A stretch of 56,752 nucleotides of DNA, taken from contig JAGXBH010000011.1 in the NCBI GenBank assembly GCA_018971185.1, forward strand, positions 1-56,752. The letters are read 5' to 3'. This DNA comes from Acidobacteriota bacterium (GTDB lineage Bacteria; Actinomycetota; Acidimicrobiia; Acidimicrobiales; RAAP-2). A model generated the notes under the pieces. The model searched no databases, was not told the origin of the DNA, and worked only from the letters and a program-made list of their open reading frames with translations. A program made the position numbers and the translations under genes. Below are positions 8,107 to 16,109 of this stretch, piece by piece. Each line of letters opens with the position of its first letter. Position 1 is the first letter of the stretch.

Positions 8107-9934
8107 GGTACGCCTCCACTACTTCTTCCTTCTGACGAAGTTCCGACATGGTTCCCTGGGCCAGGACCCGACCCTCGGCCAGGACGATGACCGGATCGCA
8201 GAAGGCGTCCATGATCGAGAGTTCGTGTTCGACCATCACGATGGTCATACCACCCTCGCACAGCTTGGTCAACTGGTCGCCGATCTTGTGAGCGAGGTTC
8301 GGATGCACGCCGGCCATGGGTTCGTCGAGGAGCAGGACCTTGGGCTCGGCCAGCAGGGCCCGCATGATCTCGACGAGCCGCCGCTGGCCCCCCGAGAGTC
8401 CGCCCGCGTAGGCGTCGGCGTACTGGGAGAGCCCGAAGCCCTCGAGCACCTCCTTGGCGCGTTCGATGTTGTCGCGGTCCTCCGCCCCCCAGTAGCGCTT
8501 GCCACGCAGGGAGCCGAAGAAGGTGTCCCCGGACTGGTTGGGGATCGCGCAGACGAGGTTCTCGAGCACGGTGAGCTTCTTGAACTCACTCGCCAACTGG
8601 AAGGTGCGCACGATGCCGGCCAGTGCGCGCTTGTCCGAGGACATCGACGTGATGTCCTTGCCCTCGTAGAAGATCTGTCCGGACGTCGATGGCAGGGTGC
8701 CCGCCAACATCGCCAGCGTCGTGGACTTGCCCGCGCCGTTGGGACCGATCATGCCGGTCAACTTGCCCTGGTGGATGGCGATGGTGACGTCGGAGACCAC
8801 CGTGACCGTGTTGAAGGTCTTCGTCAGGGCGTTGGTCGACAAGATGACGCGATGGTCGTTCACCGGCTCGCCGAGGCGCAGGAGCTCGCGGAAGTTCAGC
8901 TTCTGCAGGTCGCCGATCTTGATCAGGGCGTCGGACTCGTCATCGGCCGCCGAGGGCGCCGGTGGCGGGGCGTTCTTGTTGCCACTCAGGATGCGACGCC
9001 GCTCGGGCAGGATGCCGTCGGGTCGGAACCACAGGAACAAGACGATGAGCAGTCCGATCGACACCCACTCGAGGGCGGGCACCAACTCCGGGTTGCCCAA
9101 CGGAGGCAAGTAGCGGGTGATCTCCTCGAAGCCCACGGGCACGAGGATGGCGCCCAAGATGGCGCCCTTGTGGTTGCCCGCCCCGCCGATGATGATGGCC
9201 GCGAAGAGCACGATCGTCTCGGCGTAGCCCCACGCCCCCGGCGCCCAGAGCGTGATGAACTCCACCAGGATCGCACCCGACAACCCCGCGATCATGCCCC
9301 CCAGGATCAGGATGCTGGTGCGTTGCTTGCGAAGGTCCTTGCCCAGGGAGTCGGCGACGATGTCGTTGTCGCGCATGGCGCGAAGCGAGCGCCCGTAGGG
9401 CGACTCGGTGACGCGTTGGACCAGGAAGTAGACGCCGATCGTGAGGATGATTGCCACCGCGCCGTAGGCGAACTGGTAACTCAGACTCTGAGGGTTGAAA
9501 TGGCTCTGGAAGGGTGCGGGCACCAGCGAGATGCCCGCGTCGCCGTTGAGGAAGGGCACGTAGTTCTTCACGAGCACGTTGAGCAGCACCGCCGAGACCA
9601 GCAGACCGACGGCCGCGAAGTCGCCGCGCAGCCGTTTGCCCACGATGAAGACGAAGGGCAGCGCCAGTAGTCCCCCCGCGATGGCGGCGCCGATCCACGG
9701 GAACGGCCACGGTAGGTGCCAGCCCAACACGTACTTCTGGAACCCGCCGTTCGAGGACGCCGCGTTGGGCATCGAGAGGATCGCCGCGGCGTAGGCGCCC
9801 GCCGACTGGAAGATGATGTAACCGAAGTTGGAGATCCCGGCGACGCCGAACTCGAGGTTGAGTCCCATGCAGGCCATGGCGTCGACCGACGCGTACACCA
9901 GGATGATCGCTATGTAGTAGCCGTAACTGGACAT
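8096..9934 (-). CDS. livM: LivM-LivG fusion: permease plus ATPase
   Basis: A 612-residue fusion protein. Residues 1 to about 315 form a LivM-type permease with many membrane helices (GLNLEFGVAGISNFG near the start, LRAMRDNDIVADSLGKD cytoplasmic loop). After a linker of about 40 residues, residues from about 355 form a LivG ATPase with Walker A GPNGAGKST, signature LSGGQRRLVEI, Walker B LLLDEPMAGV and the LivG-typical VEHELSIMDAFCDPVIVL. The coding sequence is continuous with no frameshift evidence. The start ATG overlaps the livH stop by one base (TAATG). Separate livM and livG genes are the common arrangement. Confidence 0.9.
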   Translation of the reverse strand: MSSYGYYIAIILVYASVDAMACMGLNLEFGVAGISNFGYIIFQSAGAYAAAILSMPNAASSNGGFQKYVLGWHLPWPFPWIGAAIAGGLLALPFVFIVGKRLRGDFAAVGLLVSAVLLNVLVKNYVPFLNGDAGISLVPAPFQSHFNPQSLSYQFAYGAVAIILTIGVYFLVQRVTESPYGRSLRAMRDNDIVADSLGKDLRKQRTSILILGGMIAGLSGAILVEFITLWAPGAWGYAETIVLFAAIIIGGAGNHKGAILGAILVPVGFEEITRYLPPLGNPELVPALEWVSIGLLIVLFLWFRPDGILPERRRILSGNKNAPPPAPSAADDESDALIKIGDLQKLNFRELLRLGEPVNDHRVILSTNALTKTFNTVTVVSDVTIAIHQGKLTGMIGPNGAGKSTTLAMLAGTLPSTSGQIFYEGKDITSMSSDKRALAGIVRTFQLASEFKKLTVLENLVCAIPNQSGDTFFGSLRGKRYWGAEDRDNIERAKEVLEGFGLSQYADAYAGGLSGGQRRLVEIMRALLAEPKVLLLDEPMAGVHPNLAHKIGDQLTKLCEGGMTIVMVEHELSIMDAFCDPVIVLAEGRVLAQGTMSELRQKEEVVEAYLVG

Positions 9935-10806
9935 TAGTTCGTCTTCTCGCTTCCGAAGATTCCAAAGGGGCGGAACATCAACATCGCGATCAGCACGACG
10001 AAGGCGATGACATCCTTGTAGTCGGGGTTGATGTAGGCGGCACTGACCTCGGTCGCCACCCCGATGGTGATCGCGCCGAACATCGCGCCGTAGGGCTCCC
10101 CGGGGCCACCGAGGAACATCGCCGCGAGGAGCAGGACTATGTAGAGCTGAGCACTCGTGGCCTCGAACACGCCGGCGTTCATCGCGAACACCGTGCCCGC
10201 GAGTCCGCAGAGGGCGCCCGAGATCAACCAGGTGGTCGAGATGATGTAGTTGGTCTTGATCCCCGAGTTGCGCGCCAGGCTGCGATTCGCCGACGTCGCG
10301 CGCATCGCCTTGCCGAGGCGCGTGTACTTGAGCAGTCCGTGCACGCCGACGAGCACCGCCGCGCAGATCCCGATAATGATCAGTTGCAGACTCGACAGGA
10401 GAAGCCCGGCGAAGTGGTATTCCGAACCTTGGTTCTGCGTGAACGATACGAAGCCACCGCCCACGATCGCCTGCAGGCCGAAGGTCCCCATCAGGTCAAT
10501 GCCGAGCGAGACGATCACGACGGTGATGGGCGCGAGGTTGCGACGCTGGAAGGGCGTGTAGACGAAGCGGTTGAGCAGCCACGACGCGATGGCCCCCGTG
10601 AGTACTCCGCCCACGAGCGCGACCCACGCCGTCACGCCGTGCTGATTGACGTAGTAGGACACGAAGGCGCTGTTGATCATGATGGATCCGTACGCCAGGT
10701 TGAGGACGTTGGTGACGGCGAACTGCATGGTGAATCCGACGGTGGCGATGGCGAGGACCGCCGCCGATATCAGGCCGAACCCCAGTGATGACATGAAGAC
10801 ACTCAA
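9934..10806 (-). CDS. livH: Branched-chain-amino-acid-type ABC permease LivH
   Basis: A 290-residue inner-membrane permease with about eight helices. LAYGSIMINSAFVSYYV near the N-terminus and GGPGEPYGAMFGAI near the C-terminus (the EAA-like coupling loop) are family signatures. The TTG start at 10806 overlaps the TGA of a tiny four-codon leader frame (10803-10817) that has its own AAAGGAAA ribosome site, so initiation is probably coupled. An alternative ATG at 10794 has no ribosome site. It pairs with the LivM half of the next protein to form the channel. Confidence 0.88.
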   Translation of the reverse strand: MSVFMSSLGFGLISAAVLAIATVGFTMQFAVTNVLNLAYGSIMINSAFVSYYVNQHGVTAWVALVGGVLTGAIASWLLNRFVYTPFQRRNLAPITVVIVSLGIDLMGTFGLQAIVGGGFVSFTQNQGSEYHFAGLLLSSLQLIIIGICAAVLVGVHGLLKYTRLGKAMRATSANRSLARNSGIKTNYIISTTWLISGALCGLAGTVFAMNAGVFEATSAQLYIVLLLAAMFLGGPGEPYGAMFGAITIGVATEVSAAYINPDYKDVIAFVVLIAMLMFRPFGIFGSEKTN

Positions 10807-10817
10807 GGGAAATCCAT
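10803..10817 (-). other. Four-codon leader frame coupled to livH
   Basis: ATG-GAT-TTC-CCT-TGA preceded at three bases by AAGG. Its TGA overlaps the livH TTG start (TTGA). It could serve as a translational coupler that loads ribosomes onto the non-ATG livH start. It is too short to be judged by coding statistics, so this is inference from layout. Confidence 0.35.
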
Positions 10818-10883
10818 TTTCCTTTACAAGTCGAGAGCGAATCGAGTGATGCGACGGTGTGTTGCGTTGCGGAGATTCAATTC

Positions 10884-10920
10884 CGGTCTCGAGGAGGCAC
10901 TGGTGCTTCGTTCGAGACCG
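10884..10920 (-). other. Secondary hairpin between livK and livH
   Basis: Inverted repeat CGGTCTCGA / TCGAGACCG (9 bp, 19-nt loop that itself holds GCAC-TG-GTGC). It directly follows the larger hairpin in the livK-livH gap and may add to transcript stability or attenuation. Confidence 0.4.
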
Positions 10921-10962
10921 CGACGTGGCCGCGGCGACTAAACGGTCGCCGCGGCCACGTCG
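10921..10962 (-). terminator. 18-bp perfect hairpin after livK (attenuator/partial terminator)
   Basis: Arms 10921-10938 and 10945-10962 are perfect 18-base reverse complements with a 6-nt loop. The hairpin starts seven bases after the livK stop and precedes livH in the same operon, with no T-tract. In importer operons such structures let the binding protein be made in excess of the membrane subunits, by partial termination or by protecting the 3' end of the livK message. Confidence 0.65.
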
Positions 10963-10969
10963 CTGACGG

Positions 10970-12331
10970 CTAGAACGCCTTGAGGCTGTTGAGCAACGCC
11001 GGGTTCAGTGTGCCAGCGTTGTACGTCGACCCCGAGGCGGTGTAACGAGCGTCCTCGAAAGCGCCGAACGACGTGTGGTACGCGTCGAAGTGATACGTGC
11101 CGCCGACCCCCAAGTACTTGATCTTCTTGTGGGCCTTGAGCGCCTTGACTCCCGCCGCGTAGGACGACACGACCGTCGCGCCCGGCGAACCGGCGGTGAT
11201 GGCCAGGATGTCGTTCTTGTAGACCGACCCCGAAGTCGACCCCGACATCACCATCGCCAGGGCGGCGATGTTGATGGCGTCGTACAGGTGGACCGTGCCG
11301 TTGGCCTGCAGGAGCGTGGAGTAGTTACCCACGCCACTGATCTTGCCCGACTGGGCCAACACCAACTTCTTGAACAACGGATACGCCGGCGTGTTGCCCG
11401 TGGAGATCTGGTTGTCCGCGTCGAAGTTCTTGATGAACGTCTGGGTCCCGATCGCCTTGGTGATTCCCGAGAAGAACGTCGGGTCGATCATCGCCGACGT
11501 GCCGATCACCGGGATCATCTTCTTGCCGTTGAGCTGGTACACCTCGCTCAACAGGGCGACGCCCGCGGCTCCCAGGGCCTCCATCATGATCACCTGCGGC
11601 TTCGCCGTGACGATGGCCTGCGCCTCTGACTGGAACGTCGTCGCGTTGATGTCGAGCGTCTGGTTGGAGACGATCGTCATGTGTCCCGCCTTGGCGATGG
11701 CCGCCTCGGCCGGAGCGACGAACGTCTGTGAACCGGCGTCGTTACCGAAGGCGAGGGCGATCTTCTTGTAGCCCTTGTTCTTCGCGATGGCGACCATGGC
11801 CACCGCGTCAGCGGCGTCCGGCGGCACCAGTCGGAAGAAGTAGGGGAACTTGACCGAGTCGAACTCCGACTCGCCCGTCATGCAGAACGACACCGTCTTG
11901 TTCGAGCCGAAGACCGGCACGACCGTCGACGCCTCGTCGGAGGTGCAACCGATCACGAACGCGATGTTCTTGGTGGTCGCGTACATCTGACCGACCGCCG
12001 GCACCGCGTCCGCGGGGTCGCCACGGGTGTCCACCGTCTTGCAGCTGATCTGGTGACCGAGGATGCCCCCGTCGGCGTTGATCTGCTGGGTGGCCGCGAG
12101 ACACGCGACGGCGTACTTCGGTCCGAGTGCCGCGTCGACACCGGTGAACGGCGCCACCACCGGGATGACCAGCGCGGCCCCCGAGCTGGCGTGCGCTGTG
12201 CTGGCTCTCGCCGGCGTCCCCGGCAGTCCGACCGTCGCCGCGATCAGCGCCATGACGGCGACCAACAGCGCCAACCTCTTCCGCATTCGCGCGGCCGGCG
12301 AAGCCGACCACGACAATGACTTTGCATTCAT
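10970..12331 (-). CDS. livK: Liv-type periplasmic substrate-binding protein
   Basis: A 453-residue type-I periplasmic-binding-fold protein that captures the substrate for the LivH/LivM channel. A basic stretch and hydrophobic core (about residues 16-38, MRKRLALLVAVMALIAATVG) end at TPARASTAHA, giving a signal peptide. There is no Cys lipobox, which is unusual for a cell-surface binding protein of a Gram-positive-type cell. The mature protein opens ALVIPVVAPFTGVDAALG, as in HAAT binding proteins, and has VIGCTSDEASTVVPVF around residue 136. AGGGGGG lies five bases before the ATG. It is transcribed after the FAH gene across a 63-base gap. Confidence 0.85.
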   Translation of the reverse strand: MNAKSLSWSASPAARMRKRLALLVAVMALIAATVGLPGTPARASTAHASSGAALVIPVVAPFTGVDAALGPKYAVACLAATQQINADGGILGHQISCKTVDTRGDPADAVPAVGQMYATTKNIAFVIGCTSDEASTVVPVFGSNKTVSFCMTGESEFDSVKFPYFFRLVPPDAADAVAMVAIAKNKGYKKIALAFGNDAGSQTFVAPAEAAIAKAGHMTIVSNQTLDINATTFQSEAQAIVTAKPQVIMMEALGAAGVALLSEVYQLNGKKMIPVIGTSAMIDPTFFSGITKAIGTQTFIKNFDADNQISTGNTPAYPLFKKLVLAQSGKISGVGNYSTLLQANGTVHLYDAINIAALAMVMSGSTSGSVYKNDILAITAGSPGATVVSSYAAGVKALKAHKKIKYLGVGGTYHFDAYHTSFGAFEDARYTASGSTYNAGTLNPALLNSLKAF

Positions 12332-12362
12332 GAATTCCCCCCTAGTTGATTAGGCACTACGT

Positions 12363-12381
12363 ACTGCTCACTGCATACTGC
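12363..12381. repeat. Triple ACTGC direct repeat upstream of livK
   Basis: Three ACTGC copies start at 12363, 12370 and 12377 (7-bp period) within the 63-base gap between the FAH stop and livK. They may be a regulatory site. No clear promoter could be assigned around them. Confidence 0.4.
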
Positions 12382-12394
12382 AGAAGTCGCCGTG

Positions 12395-13300
12395 TCAGAA
12401 CGACGTCGTGTCGGCCTTCAACGGCATCCACGGCCAGTCCGCGGGAGCCCCCTCCTCCTCCACGATCTTGTTGGCGATCGATCCGATTCCCTCGATCACG
12501 ACTTCGATGGTGTCACCAGGCGTCAACCACACCGGCGGTTTGCGCGCGAAACCGACGCCCCCCGGCGTCCCGCTGGCGATCACGTCACCCGGACGAAGCG
12601 TCGTGAACGACGAGAAGTACTCGACCGCCCGACTCACGCTGACGATCATGTGCGAGGTGCGCGAATCCTGCATCACGTTGCCGTTGAGGATCGAACGGAT
12701 GGACAGGTCGGTGACGTTCACTTCGTCGTTCGTCACCAACTCGGGACCGATCGGCATGGTGCCTTCGAAGTTCTTGCCCGGTGTCCACTGCGTCGCGGCG
12801 CGCTGCCACTCGCGAGCCGATCCGTCGTTCATGACCGAGTAGCCCAGGATCGCGTCGTAGGCATCCTCGGCCTTGATGTAGCGTCCGCCCTTGCCGATGA
12901 TGATGGCGAGCTCGGCTTCGTAGTCCAGTCGCGAGCTCAGCGCCGGCTTGACCATGTCGTCGTAGGCCCCGATCACGCTCCCCGCGCCGCGCACGAAGGA
13001 CTCGGGCCACGTCGGCACCGCGCGCCCGCCCTCGATGGCGTGATCGGCGTAGTTGACACCCAAGCACAACACGCGCGGAGGGTTCGGCGTGAGGGGACCG
13101 AAGTCGGTCCCCTCGTAGGCCTGTCCGGACTGGGACTGCACGGCGCGCGCGGCGTCCAGGGCGGCGTCACCGCCGGCGGCGAGCCCGTTGAGCGTCACGA
13201 GCGCCTGGTCACCCGTGGCGTCGGCGAGGTCAACGTAACCCTCACTGCCCTTCACGTGTAAGCGAAGCCCTCGTGAGGTCCTGATCGTCGCAAACCTCAT
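12395..13300 (-). CDS. Fumarylacetoacetate hydrolase family protein
   Basis: A 301-residue FAH-fold hydrolase/decarboxylase/isomerase. The metal-binding signature is visible in VLCLGVNYADHAIE and later YEAELAIIIGKGGRYI (conserved Glu of the E-x-E type), then GYSVMNDGSAREWQ and GDVIASGTPGGVGFARKP, all typical of the family. Such enzymes act on 2-hydroxy-dienoates, acylpyruvates or oxaloacetate-like acids in aromatic and sugar-acid catabolism. GGAGG lies eight bases before the ATG. It is first gene of the FAH-liv operon, driven by a near-consensus promoter at 13362-13390 and probably controlled by the divergent GntR protein. Confidence 0.85.
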   Translation of the reverse strand: MRFATIRTSRGLRLHVKGSEGYVDLADATGDQALVTLNGLAAGGDAALDAARAVQSQSGQAYEGTDFGPLTPNPPRVLCLGVNYADHAIEGGRAVPTWPESFVRGAGSVIGAYDDMVKPALSSRLDYEAELAIIIGKGGRYIKAEDAYDAILGYSVMNDGSAREWQRAATQWTPGKNFEGTMPIGPELVTNDEVNVTDLSIRSILNGNVMQDSRTSHMIVSVSRAVEYFSSFTTLRPGDVIASGTPGGVGFARKPPVWLTPGDTIEVVIEGIGSIANKIVEEEGAPADWPWMPLKADTTSF

Positions 13301-13321
13301 TGCCGTGTCCTCCGTAGATTC

Positions 13322-13338
13322 TCAACCAAATTGGTTGA
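13322..13338. promoter_or_regulatory. GntR/FadR-type operator palindrome
   Basis: TCAACCAA-A-TTGGTTGA, a perfect dyad of 8-bp arms. TTGGT/ACCAA half-sites are typical of FadR-subfamily GntR regulators. It lies just downstream of the predicted FAH transcription start, so bound repressor would block elongation. Confidence 0.6.
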
Positions 13339-13361
13339 ATTGGTCATTCCTTCGTGAGCGA

Positions 13362-13390
13362 ACTATAAGCGGTAGATTCTGGGTTGTCAA
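13362..13390 (-). promoter_or_regulatory. Strong promoter of the FAH-liv operon
   Basis: On the minus strand, TTGACA (13390-13385), a 17-base spacer and TATAGT (13367-13362). This is one of the two best promoters in the window. The transcript would start near 13355, about 55 nt before the FAH start codon. Confidence 0.75.
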
Positions 13391-13416
13391 ACACCTCCCT
13401 CCAGTCACCCCCTCCG

Positions 13417-13460
13417 ATTGGTGAAATGAATGCTTTATTGGTGGGATTGGTCGATATAGT
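13417..13460 (+). promoter_or_regulatory. GntR gene promoter with ATTGGT repeats
   Basis: A -10 TATAGT lies at 13455-13460 on the plus strand with no good -35. ATTGGT occurs at 13417, 13437 and 13446, all in the same direction, and once more at 13339. These half-sites match those of the nearby palindrome, so the regulator probably controls its own gene as well. Confidence 0.5.
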
Positions 13461-13527
13461 GTGATGTCGTGAACCCGCGATGACGGCGTGGTGCGAGTCG
13501 CGAACGCGGCCCAGATGGAGGTTGAGT

Positions 13528-14235
13528 GTGACCACGGTTTCGAACGATCAGTTGAGGGACGTGGCCGACAACATTCTGATGACCGCCACGCACACCGGAC
13601 TCCAGAGCGGACATCGATTGCCCACCGAACGCGAGCTCGCCCAGGCCCTGCGGCTCTCACGTACCACCATTCGAAACGCGATGGCCCTGCTCGAGAGTCA
13701 GGGTGTGGTCTCGCGTGAGGTGGGTCGCGGCACTTTCCTGCGTCGCGACCCACACGCGGTGCTCGGCGTCGAGGTCGGACACACCTCGACGACCTCGGTC
13801 GTGGGCAACGTCAGTCCCGCCGACGTCATGTCGGCTCGATTGCTCATCGAGCCGGCGGCCCTCGCGGCCACGGTGGAGAACGCCACCGCCAGTGACTTCG
13901 AGGAGATCGAGAGGTGCCTGAGCGGCAGCGAGGGCGCGACGAACTTCGACGACTTCGAACGATGGGACCTCGCCCTGCACCAAGCCTTCGTCCGAGCGTC
14001 GCACAATCCCTTGATCGAGAACATGTACCACTTCATCGCCGAGGCACGACTCTCGGTGACGTGGGGCAGTCTCAAGCGTCGTAGCGACTCCGACGAGCGC
14101 CGCGCGAACTACCGTGCCCAACACCGCGAGATCGCCCACGCCCTCGCCAACCGTGACGGTCGCGCCGCGCGTGAGGCCATGTTGCGCCACCTGGGCGCGG
14201 TCGAGGCGAACCTCCAGAAGGCCGCGCAGAGCTAG
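13528..14235 (+). CDS. GntR-family regulator, FadR (FCD) subfamily
   Basis: A 235-residue DNA-binding regulator. The N-terminal winged helix shows the GntR signature LPTERELAQALRLSRTTIRNAMALLESQGVV, and the C-terminal half is a helical FCD ligand domain (ADVMSARLLIEPAALAA, DLALHQAFVRASHNPLIENM, AQHREIAHALANRD) with the Asp/His metal-binding residues usual in that domain. Start GTG 13528 is chosen over the upstream ATG-type frame because GGAGG lies six bases before it. It is divergent from the FAH-liv operon and probably represses it until a carboxylic-acid effector binds (inference). Its stop codon overlaps that of the convergent asparaginase gene. Confidence 0.85.
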   Translation: MTTVSNDQLRDVADNILMTATHTGLQSGHRLPTERELAQALRLSRTTIRNAMALLESQGVVSREVGRGTFLRRDPHAVLGVEVGHTSTTSVVGNVSPADVMSARLLIEPAALAATVENATASDFEEIERCLSGSEGATNFDDFERWDLALHQAFVRASHNPLIENMYHFIAEARLSVTWGSLKRRSDSDERRANYRAQHREIAHALANRDGRAAREAMLRHLGAVEANLQKAAQS

Positions 14236-15248
14236 TTCGAGCTCAGGGAATCTCGCACCGCGCAGAAGAGGTCGATCGCGGACTCGTCGTCGTGCGCGCG
14301 CGCGAGGGCCAGCGCGAGCGCGACACGGGCCTTGCGCCCATCGAGGGCGCCACCCGCGACGAGGCCACGCGCCAGGAGGTCCATCTCGGATCCCGCGAAT
14401 CCGTAGGTGTGCGCGAGCACCTCACCGGAGCCCGTGCGGCTACAGAACACGACGGGCATCGCGCGGCGCAGCTCCTCGAGCGCCGGGACCATCGACGAGG
14501 GAACGTGGCCGCCCCCGAATCCATCGATGACCGCGCCACGATAGCCCGATCGACCCAGAGCACCCGCGAGGCGACCATCATCACCGAGGACGCAACTCAG
14601 CAGGGCGACGTCGGGGACGACCTCGCCGACCAGTCCCACGTGGGCGAGCGGCGGACAACGCAACGCGATGCGCACGTTCTCCTCGCTCACGCGACCCAGC
14701 GCACCGGCACCGGGCGACTGGAAGGTGGCCAGACTCGACGAGTGGGACTTGCGTACGAAGCGCGCCGCGTGCACCTCGTCGTTGAGCACGACGAGACAGC
14801 CCAGTCCCCTCGCCGCGGTCGACGCCGCCACCCGGACGGCGGCGAGCAGATTGCCCGGTCCATCGGGGCTCGCCACGGTGGGGTTGCGCATGGCTCCCGT
14901 GACCACGACCGGCGTCGCGCCCTCGACCAAGAGGTCCAGGGCGAAGGACGTCTCCTCGATGGTGTCGGTGCCCTGAGTGACGACCACGCCGTCGACGCCG
15001 GCGGCGACCGCCTGGTCGATCCTTCGCGCGAGTGCGACCACGTCGGCCAGCGTCAGGTCGCACGAGGGCAACTGGAGAAAGGCGAGGGTCTCGACGTCGG
15101 CGACCTCGCTCAGTTGAGGGACTGCCGCGATGAGTTCTCGTGCGCCGAGTTGGGGAACGACCCCCTGGTGCGCGTCGGTGGACGTGGAGGCGATCGTGCC
15201 GCCCAGTGAGACGACCAGGACCCTCGCACGCCTCGTCGTCTCGGTCAC
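14232..15248 (-). CDS. L-asparaginase (type I/II fold)
   Basis: A 338-residue asparaginase/glutaminase that hydrolyses asparagine to aspartate and ammonia. The catalytic Thr motifs are LGGTIAST near the N-terminus and VTQGTDTIEE about 80 residues later. There is no signal peptide, so it is cytoplasmic. The GTG start at 15248 is set by GGAGGAGG just upstream; the open frame continues 110 codons further but reads as a shadow of the divergent gene. A TAGCCT -10 lies at 15275-15270. The TAG stop overlaps the GntR stop through the shared palindrome CTAG. Its presence beside a GntR/FAH/RraA set suggests an amidic or related substrate, but that is weak. Confidence 0.88.
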   Translation of the reverse strand: MTETTRRARVLVVSLGGTIASTSTDAHQGVVPQLGARELIAAVPQLSEVADVETLAFLQLPSCDLTLADVVALARRIDQAVAAGVDGVVVTQGTDTIEETSFALDLLVEGATPVVVTGAMRNPTVASPDGPGNLLAAVRVAASTAARGLGCLVVLNDEVHAARFVRKSHSSSLATFQSPGAGALGRVSEENVRIALRCPPLAHVGLVGEVVPDVALLSCVLGDDGRLAGALGRSGYRGAVIDGFGGGHVPSSMVPALEELRRAMPVVFCSRTGSGEVLAHTYGFAGSEMDLLARGLVAGGALDGRKARVALALALARAHDDESAIDLFCAVRDSLSSN

Positions 15249-15306
15249 GTCGCCTCCTCCTCGGCCCTCCAGGCTAGATGCTCGTCGCCCTCGCGGACGA
15301 CTGGGG

Positions 15307-15312
15307 TAGCAT
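15307..15312 (+). promoter_or_regulatory. -10 box of the RraA-like gene
   Basis: TAGCAT about 60 bases before the ATG at 15375. The gene also has a good ribosome-binding site (AAAGGAG, 15364-15370). -35 not recognised. Confidence 0.35.
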
Positions 15313-15374
15313 CGCTGAATCGGGAGCCGAGAGCGTGCGTGCCGTGCCCGTGCGCGTGGATCCAAAGGAGCACG

Positions 15375-16052
15375 ATGGCCGTCGTCGACCGCACCACCCA
15401 GCGGGCCGATCAGTCCCACGTCCGCGCCCTGAGCGCATTCTCCGTGGCCACCATCCACGAGTCCCAGGACCGCACCGGGCTCTTGCAGCCGCGACTGCGT
15501 CCCTTGGTGCGCGGCCAGCGCATCGCCGGCACCGCGCTCACCTGCGAGGTCAAGCCGGGTGACAATTCGTCGATCCACGTCGCCGGCGACGTGGCGCGGT
15601 CAGGTGACGTCGTGGTGGTGGCGCCCACCAGCCCCTGCGAGGACGGATACTTCGGCGAACTCCTCGCCACCCACATGATGGCGCGTGGCGTGGTCGGACT
15701 CGTGATCGACGCGGGCGTGCGCGACGTGAGCGAACTCACCGCCATGGGCTTCCCGGTGTGGTGCAGTGCCATCAGCGCGCGCGGCACCCTCAAGGAATCG
15801 CCGGGCGACGTGCAGGTGCCCCTCGTGTGCGCGGGAGTCCTCGTGACCCCCGGGGACGTGGTAGTCGCCGACGATGATGGCGTCGTCGTGGTCGCACGCG
15901 AGGACGCCCTCGAGGTGATCGCGGAGTGTCGAAGTCGCGAGGCTCGTGAGAGCGCGCAGCGCCGCCTCCTCGCCGCGGGCGAGGGCACCCTCGACCTCTT
16001 GGGTCTGCGCCAGAAGTTCCTCGACGCGGGACTGCGCGACATCACCGAGTGA
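15375..16052 (+). CDS. RraA/HMG-aldolase family protein
   Basis: A 225-residue protein of the RraA-like family, which includes 4-hydroxy-4-methyl-2-oxoglutarate aldolase and oxaloacetate decarboxylase of the protocatechuate and gallate pathways. The family core is GTALTCEVKPGDN, then GDVVVVAPTSP, GELLATHMMARGVVGLVIDAGVRDV (which carries the substrate-binding Gly-x-x-x-Ala and R-D residues) and VLVTPGDVVVADDDGVVVV. ATG 15375 has AAAGGAG four bases upstream; an upstream in-frame ATG lacks one. It is divergent from asparaginase. Together with the FAH protein it fits a meta-cleavage or C4-acid pathway (inference). Confidence 0.82.
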   Translation: MAVVDRTTQRADQSHVRALSAFSVATIHESQDRTGLLQPRLRPLVRGQRIAGTALTCEVKPGDNSSIHVAGDVARSGDVVVVAPTSPCEDGYFGELLATHMMARGVVGLVIDAGVRDVSELTAMGFPVWCSAISARGTLKESPGDVQVPLVCAGVLVTPGDVVVADDDGVVVVAREDALEVIAECRSREARESAQRRLLAAGEGTLDLLGLRQKFLDAGLRDITE

Positions 16053-16109
16053 GAGCCGATGGACGAGGACCCCGATGAGCGACGGGCCCGGGGACGAGGA
16101 AGGTGACCG

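Noticed and set aside
8063..9670. 535-codon plus-strand open frame opposite livMG.
   Set aside because: It is a GC-skew shadow of the real gene, rich in Asp/His/Gln/Arg with no recognisable domain.
15249..15578. 110-codon N-terminal extension of the asparaginase frame.
   Set aside because: It runs antisense to the RraA gene and its residues lack any asparaginase similarity; GTG 15248 with a strong ribosome site is the real start.
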